Shown piece by piece: positions 1 through 6,122 of a stretch of DNA of 20,145 bases. Origin of the DNA: JBDSSS01 sp039928615 (GTDB lineage Bacteria; Actinomycetota; Actinomycetes; Actinomycetales; Dermatophilaceae); assembly GCA_039928615.1 (NCBI GenBank), contig JBDSSS010000098.1:1-20145 (forward strand), given 5' to 3'. The position numbers and the translations under genes were made by a program. The first letter of the stretch is position 1. Each line of letters starts with the position of its first letter. The notes under the pieces were generated by a model, which searched no databases, had not been told where the DNA came from, and saw only the letters and a program-made list of their open reading frames with translations.

Positions 1-111
1 GAGCGGCATCTGCTCGCTGACGTCGATGGCGACCACCTTCTCGGCGATCTTCTCCTCGGCGGCCAGGGCGGCGACCTTGGCGAGCTGGAGCGAACGGTCG
101 GTGGCGGTCAC
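1..111 (-). CDS. rsfS: Ribosomal silencing factor RsfS, N-terminal part only
   Basis: The first 37 codons are present, and the gene runs off the left edge. The visible peptide begins VTATDRSLQLAKVAALAAEE and continues into an acidic-hydrophobic strand (KVVAIDVSEQ), which matches the N-terminus of the RsfS/Iojap family. Family members bind ribosomal protein L14 on the 50S subunit and block subunit joining in stationary phase or starvation. The start is GTG at 109-111. It overlaps the nadD stop as GTGA (4 nt), and an AGGAG sits about 5 nt upstream inside nadD, so translation is probably coupled to nadD. Position directly after nadD is the usual actinobacterial arrangement and supports the call. 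The rest of the protein cannot be judged. Confidence 0.87.
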   Translation of the reverse strand, partial: MTATDRSLQLAKVAALAAEEKIAEKVVAIDVSEQMPL

Positions 112-728
112 GAATCTCCTCGGGAAGACAGGGCGTGGGCGCCCTGCTGGGGGTGTGAGTACAGGCTGTACTTGTTGATGTACTGGACGACGCCGTCGGG
201 CACGAGGTACCAGACGGGCTGGCCGCCGGCGACGCGCTCGCGGCAGGCCGTCGAGCTGATCGCCATCGCGGGCACCTCCTGGAGCGTCACGCGGTGCTCC
301 GGAAGACCCTTGTCGGACAGCTCGTGGCCGGGGCGGGTGACCCCGATGAAGTGCGCGAGGTCCCAGATCTGGTCCGCGTCCTTCCACGAGAGGATCTCCG
401 CGAGCGCGTCGGCCCCGGTGATGAAGTAGAGCTCGTCGTCCGGGCGCTCGGCGCGGATGTCGCGCAGGGTGTCGATGGTGAAGGTCGGACCGGCCCGGTC
501 GACGTCGACCCGGCTGACGGTGAAGCGCGGGTTGGAGGCCGTCGCGATGACGGTCATCAGGTAGCGGTCCTCGGCCGGGGACACGTGGCGGTCGGCCTTC
601 TGCCACGGCTCGCCGGTGGGGACGAAGATGACCTCGTCGAGGTCGAAGAGGGACTGGACCTCGCTCGCGGCCACGAGGTGGCCGTGGTGGATGGGGTCGA
701 ACGTCCCACCCATGACGCCCAGCCGCAT
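108..728 (-). CDS. nadD: Nicotinate-nucleotide adenylyltransferase NadD
   Basis: The enzyme transfers AMP from ATP to nicotinate mononucleotide to give deamido-NAD in the cytosolic de novo and salvage NAD pathways. The 206-residue product starts MRLGVMGGTFDPIHHGH. The nucleotidyltransferase signature GTFDPIHHGH is at residues 8-17, and the second ATP-binding motif, ISSTxxR, is at about 157-163. Length is normal for the family. The reading frame stays open for 35 codons upstream, but that stretch overlaps the preceding gene and is Arg/Pro/Ala-rich, so the ATG just before the GGTFDP strand is chosen. Only 2 nt separate this start from the stop of the upstream small membrane protein, and the 3' end overlaps rsfS by 4 nt. 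The three genes read as one operon. Confidence 0.96.
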   Translation of the reverse strand: MRLGVMGGTFDPIHHGHLVAASEVQSLFDLDEVIFVPTGEPWQKADRHVSPAEDRYLMTVIATASNPRFTVSRVDVDRAGPTFTIDTLRDIRAERPDDELYFITGADALAEILSWKDADQIWDLAHFIGVTRPGHELSDKGLPEHRVTLQEVPAMAISSTACRERVAGGQPVWYLVPDGVVQYINKYSLYSHPQQGAHALSSRGDS

Positions 729-730
729 GC

Positions 731-955
731 TCAGCGCTGCGACCTGTCGCGTTCGACGGCCTGGCCGGCGGAGTCGGGCTCCTGGTGCAGCGTCGGGCGC
801 GGCACCTTGTGGTGGGTGTTGCGGAAGCTCCACGTGACCGCGAGCGCCACGACGAAGAGGCCGAAGGCGATGATGAAGTAGGCGATCGCGGGCATCGGAA
901 GCTCGGTGACGGCTTCCTCCCCCGCGGCGATGACGCTCAGGACACGATCAGACAT
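731..955 (-). CDS. Small single-pass membrane protein, function unknown
   Basis: This 74-residue protein begins MSDRVLSVIAAGEEAVTELP. It has one clear hydrophobic helix at about residues 23-43 (AIAYFIIAFGLFVVALAVTW), followed by a short basic and polar tail (SFRNTHHKVPRP onward). The tail is probably cytoplasmic by the positive-inside rule. I recognise it only as the kind of small membrane protein that often precedes nadD in actinobacteria and can assign no function. It is first in the run to nadD-rsfS. A TAGGCT -10 element lies 6 nt before the ATG and no Shine-Dalgarno is visible, so the operon mRNA may be leaderless and begin at this codon. Confidence 0.78.
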   Translation of the reverse strand: MSDRVLSVIAAGEEAVTELPMPAIAYFIIAFGLFVVALAVTWSFRNTHHKVPRPTLHQEPDSAGQAVERDRSQR

Positions 956-961
956 GGCCTC

Positions 962-967
962 AGCCTA
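962..967 (-). promoter_or_regulatory. -10 element of the nadD operon, predicted leaderless
   Basis: Minus-strand TAGGCT fits the actinobacterial SigA -10 consensus TANNNT and ends 6 nt before the ATG at 955. Transcription would be expected to start at or next to the first base of the start codon. No convincing -35 is seen, which is common in such promoters. Confidence 0.6.
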
Positions 968-988
968 GCGCCCGGCGTGCGGGCGGGC

Positions 989-1567
989 TCACCGCTGCCG
1001 CTCCACGGCCTGCCGGAGGCGCTCGTGGCCGACGCCCAAGAAGGGCTCGACACCCTCGGCGACGGCCGCGAAGACGCGCGGGCACCAGCCAGAGGCAAGG
1101 TCGACGACGTCGGCCGGGTAGCCGAGCCGCACCTGGTGCTCCTCGAACTCGTCCTCGTCGTCGACGTAGAGGAACCCCTCGCGGGTCAGCACGACGTCCA
1201 GGTCGAGATCGACCATCGTGACCTCCCACGACCCGGCGCCGAGAGGTGACCACACCGCCGAGGTGGTGAGGTCGACATAGACCGAGATGTCCTTCGCCGC
1301 GGGGTAGAAGGACGCGACCCAGCCGGCGTCACGCGGCACCAGCGAGACCCAGGGATCTGCCTCGATGAAGCTGACCCCCGGCCGGCTGCACCGGGTCCCC
1401 GACGGCGCCCAGAACCAGTGCCCGTGCTCGTCCTCGTCGAGGTAGCGGGCCTCCCACTCCCAGTGGGCCCCACCGCCCCACTTCGTGAACCGGCTGTGCA
1501 CGCGGTCACCCCGGGACGGCGCCCCCATCGCCCCCTCCACCTGCCCGCGGCCCGCTCCAGCGCTCAT
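989..1567 (-). CDS. DUF402 family protein (FomD/Ntdp-like fold)
   Basis: This 192-residue protein has the DUF402 pattern. A strand-rich N-terminal part (VHSRFTKWGGGAHWEW, residues 23-38) is followed by YVDLTT at about 97-102, the acidic motif MVDLDLDVV (Asp120, 122, 124) and YVDDEDEFEEH (134-144). Characterised relatives are metal-dependent phosphoanhydride hydrolases: FomD acts on a cytidylyl phosphonate and staphylococcal Ntdp on nucleoside tri- and diphosphates. The acidic clusters are the likely metal ligands. The substrate cannot be read from sequence. Two starts compete: ATG 1567 has TACCGT exactly 6 nt upstream and suits a leaderless mRNA, while ATG 1528 has GGAGG about 5 nt upstream and would give 179 residues. 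I chose 1567 because the -10 spacing matches neighbouring genes. Confidence 0.85.
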   Translation of the reverse strand: MSAGAGRGQVEGAMGAPSRGDRVHSRFTKWGGGAHWEWEARYLDEDEHGHWFWAPSGTRCSRPGVSFIEADPWVSLVPRDAGWVASFYPAAKDISVYVDLTTSAVWSPLGAGSWEVTMVDLDLDVVLTREGFLYVDDEDEFEEHQVRLGYPADVVDLASGWCPRVFAAVAEGVEPFLGVGHERLRQAVERQR

Positions 1568-1573
1568 CCGGCC

Positions 1574-1579
1574 ACGGTA
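1574..1579 (-). promoter_or_regulatory. -10 element of the DUF402 gene
   Basis: Minus-strand TACCGT (TANNNT) ends 6 nt before ATG 1567. It would give either a leaderless message from 1567 or a 39-nt leader carrying GGAGG for ATG 1528. Confidence 0.5.
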
Positions 1580-1668
1580 GCGAAGGCGGCCCAGCGGCAT
1601 ACCCCGTGGCCTGCCGCCGCCCACACCCCCGGCACAGCACGCGCACAGTCCGGGCCCACGGGCGGCCG

Positions 1669-1674
1669 TAGTGT
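1669..1674 (+). promoter_or_regulatory. -10 element of the glycosyltransferase gene, predicted leaderless
   Basis: TAGTGT ends 6 nt before the ATG at 1681. No purine-rich Shine-Dalgarno lies between them, so a leaderless transcript is likely. Confidence 0.55.
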
Positions 1675-1680
1675 GTACGC

Positions 1681-2772
1681 ATGGTCCCCGAGCTGTCCGT
1701 CGTCATCCCGATGTACAACGAGGAGGAGGTGCTCCCTCTCCTCGTCGAGCGGCTGCGTCCCCTCCTCGACGGCATGGGTGTGGCCTACGAGGTCGTGGCG
1801 GTCGACGACGGTAGCTCCGACCTCACCGCCGCGCTGCTCCAGCGCCACCACCGCGAGTGGCCCGACCTGCGGGTCGTGCGGCTGCGCGCCAACGCCGGTC
1901 ACCAGGCGGCGATCTCCGCCGGCCTCGTCACCGCCCGCGGTGACTACGTCGTGACGATCGACGCCGACCTGCAGGACCCGCCCGAGGTGATGGCCCAGAT
2001 GCTCACCGTCGCCAAGCGCGACGGGGTCGACGTCGTCTACGGGGTGCGCAACGACCGGTCGACCGACACGTGGTTCAAGCGGATCTCGGCCCGCGGCTTC
2101 TACCGGGTCATCGGGTTGCTGTCCCAGACCGGCGCGCAGGCCAACGCCGGGGACTTCCGGCTCATGTCCCGAGCCACCGTCGACGCGATCAACAGCCTGC
2201 CCGAGCACAACCGGGTGCTCCGCTTCATCGTCCCGGCCCTCAACTTCCCGTCCCGCACCGTCGAGTACCGGCGGGAGGAGCGCGCCGCCGGCTCCTCGAA
2301 GTACCCGCTGATGAAGATGATCCGGCTCTCCGTCGACTCGCTCACCGGCTTCTCGACGGCGCCGCTGCGGATGGCGACCTTCGCCGGGGCCGGTGGCGCG
2401 GTCCTCGCCTTCCTCATCCTCGTCTACGGCCTGATCGCGCGCGCCCAGGGTGAGGCCGTGGCCGGCTGGACGTCCACGGTGGCGATCGTCGCCGGGGTCG
2501 GCGCGGTGCAGCTCGTCTGCCTCGGGATCCTCGGTGAGTACATCGGCCGGATGTATGCCCACCTGCAGGGGCGCCCGACCTACTTCATCGCCTACGACTC
2601 GCTCGCGGCGACCGGCCAGTCACACGGGCCGACCGACACCCCGCTCCCGGCGCCGCATCGCGCCGCAGTCGCGGTCGCAGGTCAGCCGCGCACCACCGCT
2701 CCCGTCGTCGCCTCAGCCGCGGGGGCGGGCCCGGACGAAGAGGCTGACGCCGGGCAGCCGGTGCACCGGTAG
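1681..2772 (+). CDS. Family 2 glycosyltransferase, polyprenyl-phosphate sugar synthase type with two TM helices
   Basis: The 363-residue enzyme should transfer a sugar from a nucleotide donor to a polyprenyl phosphate at the inner membrane face. The GT-A domain opens with LSVVIPMYNEEE (5-16), contains VDDGSSD (41-47) and has the metal-binding DxD within TIDADLQDPP (Asp94, Asp96). The linker SSKYPLMKMIRLSVDSLTGF is typical of the DPM1/GtrB/ArnC group. Two TM helices follow at about 232-256 and 264-287, then the signature LGILGEYIGRMYAHLQGRP. The donor sugar is not predictable. Residues beyond about 310 are an Ala/Pro/Thr-rich tail, and its last 60 nt lie antisense to the methyltransferase gene. 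The neighbouring convergent methyltransferase may act on the same glycan or lipid (inference). Confidence 0.9.
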   Translation: MVPELSVVIPMYNEEEVLPLLVERLRPLLDGMGVAYEVVAVDDGSSDLTAALLQRHHREWPDLRVVRLRANAGHQAAISAGLVTARGDYVVTIDADLQDPPEVMAQMLTVAKRDGVDVVYGVRNDRSTDTWFKRISARGFYRVIGLLSQTGAQANAGDFRLMSRATVDAINSLPEHNRVLRFIVPALNFPSRTVEYRREERAAGSSKYPLMKMIRLSVDSLTGFSTAPLRMATFAGAGGAVLAFLILVYGLIARAQGEAVAGWTSTVAIVAGVGAVQLVCLGILGEYIGRMYAHLQGRPTYFIAYDSLAATGQSHGPTDTPLPAPHRAAVAVAGQPRTTAPVVASAAGAGPDEEADAGQPVHR

Positions 2773-3408
2773 GTAGCGCTCGGCCGCGATGACGAGGCCG
2801 AGGGCGGCGTTGACGAGGCCGGGGGTCTCGCTGAGGTCCGAGCCGGACCGGAAGTGTCGGCGCACCTGGACGACCGGACGCAGCAGCACGTTCCACGAGC
2901 GCACGTCCTCGATCTCGAACCCGCCGCGCTCGAGCACGTCAACGAGTCCCTCGCGGGTGTAGCGGCGGACGTGGTCGACGGCGACGTCGTGGTCCGACCA
3001 GAGCCGGGGGTCAGCGGGGACGGCGACGAGGTAGGTGCCCGTGGGCCGCAGGACGCGCCGCACCTGCTCGACGGCGGCGAGGTCGTCCTCGATGTGCTCG
3101 AGGACGTCGAAGGCGACGACGAGGTCGAGCGAGGCGTCGGCGAGCGGCAGCTTCGTCGCGTCGGCGCGCAGCGTGGCGAGGCCGCGCCCGCGAGCCACCT
3201 CGGCTCCCTCGGCGCCGTACTCGAGGGCCGTCGCGTCCCAGCCGTGGGAGCGCAGCACGCGGGTGTTGCCGCCCCCGGCGGCGCCGACGTCGAGCGCGGT
3301 GCCGGGGGTCAGCCGGGCGATCGAGGTCGCCAACAGGTGCCGGCGCTCCCGGTACCACCAGTTGGTGTCCTCGAGCTCGGCCAGCTTGCGAACCTCGGCG
3401 CCTTCCAT
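2713..3408 (-). CDS. Class I SAM-dependent methyltransferase
   Basis: This 231-residue protein has a Rossmann methyltransferase core. Motif I LDVGAAGGGNTR spans 39-50, the acidic strand end ALEYG follows at 61-65, the RADATKLPLAD loop at 81-91, and FDVLEHIEDD at 100-109 is typical of the Methyltransf_11/25 group. RRVLRPTG (117-124) and LVAVPADP follow. The N-terminal NWWYRERR is common in methyltransferases encoded beside polyprenyl-linked glycosyltransferases. The substrate is unknown; a sugar or lipid intermediate is a guess from context. A weak AGGA lies 9 nt upstream of ATG 3408. The 3' end overlaps the convergent glycosyltransferase by 60 nt. Confidence 0.87.
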   Translation of the reverse strand: MEGAEVRKLAELEDTNWWYRERRHLLATSIARLTPGTALDVGAAGGGNTRVLRSHGWDATALEYGAEGAEVARGRGLATLRADATKLPLADASLDLVVAFDVLEHIEDDLAAVEQVRRVLRPTGTYLVAVPADPRLWSDHDVAVDHVRRYTREGLVDVLERGGFEIEDVRSWNVLLRPVVQVRRHFRSGSDLSETPGLVNAALGLVIAAERYLPVHRLPGVSLFVRARPRG

Positions 3409-3487
3409 GGGTCGTCATCCTGCCAGTAGGGCGGGCCCGCTGCGCGCAGGGTCCCCGCCGCGGCGTGGGTTGGCGTGGATGGGCGCG

Positions 3488-4771
3488 TCAGCGCACCTGA
3501 CCGTCGCCCTCGACGACCCATTTCGTCGTCGTCAGCTCGGGCAGGGCCATCGGGCCGCGCGCGTGCAGCTTCTGCGTGGAGATCCCGATCTCGGCGCCGA
3601 AGCCGAACTCACCCCCGTCGGTGAAGCGGGTGCTCGCGTTGACCATGACGGCCGCCGCGTCGACCTCGGCGGTGAAGCGCCGGGCCGCCGCGCGGTCCTC
3701 GGTGACGATGGCCTCGGTGTGCCCGGTGCCGAAGCGGCGGATCCGCTCCATCGCCTCGTCGAGGTCGTCGACGAGGGCGACGCTCATCTCCAGGCCGTGC
3801 CACTCGGTGCCGAAGTCGGCCTCGCTCGCCAGGTCGTATGCCGCTCCCGCCGCCTCCGCGTGCGGGCCCACCTCGTCGGCGACGTGGAGCCGCACCCCGG
3901 CGGCGGCGAGGTCGGTGAGGGTCTTGGGCAGGAAGTCGGCGGCGACGTCGCGGTGCACGAGGAGGGACTCGGCGGCGTTGCAGACGCTCGGGCGGTGGGT
4001 CTTGGCGTTGAGCGTGATGGCCCGGGCCATCTCGAGGTCGGCTGCCCGGTCGACGTAGACGTGGCACACCCCGATGCCGGTCTCGATGACGGGCACGGTC
4101 GACTCCCGCACGACCGTCTGGATGAGGTCGGCGCCGCCCCGGGGGATGACGAGGTCGACGAGGCCCCGGGCCGTCATCAGCGCCCGAGCGGCGTCGCGGC
4201 CGCCCTCCTCGAGGAGCGTCACCGCGTCGACGGGCAGGCACTGCTCGAGGAGCGACGCACGCATCGCTTCGACGAGGGCGTGGTTGCTGCTGGCGGCGGC
4301 CGAGCCACCGCGCAGGATGACGGCGTTGCCGGACTTGAGGCAGAGACCCGCCGCGTCGACGGTGACGTTGGGGCGCGCTTCGTAGATCATCCCGATGACG
4401 CCCATCGGCACCCGGACCTGGCGGATCTGGAGGCCGTTGGCGAGGGTCGAGCCGCGCACGACCTCACCGACGGGGTCGGGCAGGGCGGCGACGTCGCGCA
4501 GGGCCTGCGCGACCGCGGTGACGCGGTCGGCATCGAGCCGGAGCCGGTCCTGCAGGCTCTCGGACATGCCGCCGGCCCGGCCGCGCTCGAGGTCCTCGGC
4601 ATTGGCGGCGAGGACGTCCGGGGTGGCGCCCTCGACGGCGTCGGCGAGCCGCAGCAGGGCGGCGTCCTTCTCGGCGCGTGACATCAGCGCGAGCCGGCGG
4701 GAGGCGACCCCGGCCTTCTCGGCGAGGTCTCGGACGTGGGCGACGACGGCGGGGGCCACGGCTTCGGACAT
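3488..4771 (-). CDS. proA: Glutamate-5-semialdehyde dehydrogenase (gamma-glutamyl phosphate reductase) ProA
   Basis: ProA reduces gamma-glutamyl phosphate to glutamate-5-semialdehyde with NADPH, the second step of proline synthesis in the cytosol. The 427-residue product has the family order. A helical N-terminus is followed by MGVIGMIYEARPNVTVDAAGLCLKSGN (123-149), GGSAAASSNHAL (155-166), and the catalytic cysteine in KTHRPSVCNAAESL (Cys264). FTDGGEFGFGAEIGIS, near the C-terminus, is also diagnostic. The start at ATG 4771 (MSEAVAPAVV) is supported by a TACGCT box 6 nt upstream. A longer in-frame ORF to 4828 would run through that box. Unusually for actinobacteria, proB is not directly upstream but divergent. 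Confidence 0.97.
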   Translation of the reverse strand: MSEAVAPAVVAHVRDLAEKAGVASRRLALMSRAEKDAALLRLADAVEGATPDVLAANAEDLERGRAGGMSESLQDRLRLDADRVTAVAQALRDVAALPDPVGEVVRGSTLANGLQIRQVRVPMGVIGMIYEARPNVTVDAAGLCLKSGNAVILRGGSAAASSNHALVEAMRASLLEQCLPVDAVTLLEEGGRDAARALMTARGLVDLVIPRGGADLIQTVVRESTVPVIETGIGVCHVYVDRAADLEMARAITLNAKTHRPSVCNAAESLLVHRDVAADFLPKTLTDLAAAGVRLHVADEVGPHAEAAGAAYDLASEADFGTEWHGLEMSVALVDDLDEAMERIRRFGTGHTEAIVTEDRAAARRFTAEVDAAAVMVNASTRFTDGGEFGFGAEIGISTQKLHARGPMALPELTTTKWVVEGDGQVR

Positions 4772-4777
4772 GGTCCC

Positions 4778-4783
4778 AGCGTA
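4778..4783 (-). promoter_or_regulatory. -10 element of proA, predicted leaderless
   Basis: Minus-strand TACGCT ends 6 nt before ATG 4771. No Shine-Dalgarno is visible. Confidence 0.6.
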
Positions 4784-4866
4784 GGCGCCGGTCGGCGGAC
4801 CGATCCCCGGCGACCGACCACCGGTCACATGGCGGGCGAGACCGGGGACCGGCCGGCACCGGCAAC

Positions 4867-4872
4867 TAGAGT
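4867..4872 (+). promoter_or_regulatory. -10 element of proB, predicted leaderless
   Basis: TAGAGT ends 7 nt before the GTG at 4880 and only 1 nt before an alternative in-frame GTG at 4874. The spacing favours 4880 as both transcription and translation start. It shares the 108-bp divergent gap with the proA promoter. Confidence 0.55.
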
Positions 4873-4879
4873 CGTGGCT

Positions 4880-5992
4880 GTGTCACCCCGATCAGCGATC
4901 AGCTCAGCGCGACGTCTCGTCGTCAAGGTCGGCTCGAGCTCGCTCACCGGGCCGGACGGCGGCCTCGACCGGGGCCGTCTCGTCGCGCTCGCCAACGCCC
5001 TCTCCCGCAAGCACGCCGACGGGACGCAGATCGTCCTCGTCAGTTCCGGCGCCATCGCGGCCGGCATCCATCCGCTCGGGCTCACCTCCCGCCCAAGGGA
5101 TCTCGCGACACAGCAGGCCGCGGCCTCGGTCGGCCAGGGCGCGCTGCTCGCCTCCTACTCCGTTGCGTTCGCGCCGCACGAGATCACCGTCGGCCAGGTG
5201 CTCCTCACGGCCGACGACGTGACGAGGCGGTCGCACTACGCCAACGCCCGCCGCACCCTCGAGCGGCTCCTCGACCTCGGCGTGCTGCCCATCGTCAACG
5301 AGAACGACACCGTCGCGACGAGCGAGATCCGCTTCGGTGACAACGACCGGCTCGCGGCCCTCGTCGCCCACCTCGTCGACGCTGACGCCCTCGTGCTGCT
5401 CAGCGACGTCGACGCCCTCTATGACGGGCCGCCGAGCCGTGCCGGCAGCGTGCGGATCCCGCTCGTCACCGGACCGCAGGACCTGCACGGTGTCGAGATC
5501 GGCGGGGTCGGCTCGAAGGTCGGCACCGGAGGCATGGCCACGAAGGTGGAGGCGGCCCGGATCGCGACCGCCGCCGGGGTCGTCACGGCGCTCACCTCCG
5601 CCGACCGGGTGACGTCGGTGCTCGCCGGCGAGGACGTCGGCACCCTCTTCCTGCCGATCGGGGTGCGCGGACGCTCGCGGCGTCTGTGGCTCGAGCACGC
5701 GACGACGGCGCGCGGACGGCTGCTCGTCGACGACGGAGCGGTCGACGCCCTCGTGCGTCGCAAGAAGTCCCTGCTCCCGGCGGGGATCACGGCCGTCGAG
5801 GGGACCTTCCACGACGGCGACCCGGTCGACGTCTGCGCCCCCGACCGTCGGGTCGTGGCGCGGGGACTGGTCAACTACGACTCGGCCGAGCTGCCCGGTC
5901 TGCTTGGTCGCTCCACGCGCGAGCTCGCGGCCGAGCTCGGGCCGGAGTACGAGCGCGAGGTCATCCACCGCGACGACCTCGTCGTCCTCTGA
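4880..5992 (+). CDS. proB: Glutamate 5-kinase ProB with C-terminal PUA domain
   Basis: ProB phosphorylates the gamma-carboxyl of glutamate with ATP, the committed and normally proline-inhibited step of proline synthesis. The 370-residue product contains the amino-acid kinase domain: VVKVGSSSL (14-22), VSSGAIAAG (54-62), the glutamate/proline-binding NENDTV (140-145), FGDNDRLAAL (152-161) and the nucleotide loop GTGGMATKVEAA (215-226). A PUA domain of about 90 residues follows from about 276, as in E. coli ProB (367 aa). The GTG at 4880 is chosen from the -10 spacing; GTG 4874 would add two residues, and the ORF is open back to 4736 without family similarity. The gene is on the opposite strand from proA and obgE, which is not the usual arrangement. 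Confidence 0.97.
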   Translation: MSPRSAISSARRLVVKVGSSSLTGPDGGLDRGRLVALANALSRKHADGTQIVLVSSGAIAAGIHPLGLTSRPRDLATQQAAASVGQGALLASYSVAFAPHEITVGQVLLTADDVTRRSHYANARRTLERLLDLGVLPIVNENDTVATSEIRFGDNDRLAALVAHLVDADALVLLSDVDALYDGPPSRAGSVRIPLVTGPQDLHGVEIGGVGSKVGTGGMATKVEAARIATAAGVVTALTSADRVTSVLAGEDVGTLFLPIGVRGRSRRLWLEHATTARGRLLVDDGAVDALVRRKKSLLPAGITAVEGTFHDGDPVDVCAPDRRVVARGLVNYDSAELPGLLGRSTRELAAELGPEYEREVIHRDDLVVL

Positions 5993-6008
5993 CCCTCCCG
6001 ACCGGGGG

Positions 6009-6043
6009 AAGTGGGCACTCGACCGGCAGTCGAGTGCCCACTT
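6009..6043. terminator. Perfect 15-bp hairpin after proB
   Basis: Arms 6009-6023 and 6029-6043 are exact reverse complements (AAGTGGGCACTCGAC), with a 5-nt loop. It begins 16 nt after the proB stop. No long U-tract follows, only a short CTTT inside the arm end. This is usual for high-GC actinobacterial terminators and may work in both directions between these convergent genes. Confidence 0.85.
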
Positions 6044-6072
6044 TGCGACGGGGTATGCCGCTCGACACGACA

Positions 6073-6106
6073 GGAGGCCACGGACACCGTGGTGTCCGTG
6101 GCCTCC
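6073..6106. terminator. Perfect 15-bp hairpin after actP
   Basis: Arms 6073-6087 and 6092-6106 are exact reverse complements (GGAGGCCACGGACAC), with a CGTG loop. It lies 16 nt past the actP stop on the minus strand and shares no sequence with the proB hairpin. It is probably the actP terminator. Confidence 0.85.
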
Positions 6107-6122
6107 CGGTCAGTTCAGCGCA

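Noticed and set aside
3035..4681. 548-codon plus-strand frame across the methyltransferase and proA
   Set aside because: It spans two genes with recognised motifs on the other strand and shows no family signature of its own.
4772..4828. Longer start for proA
   Set aside because: It would include the TACGCT -10 box within the coding sequence and adds residues absent from the ProA family.
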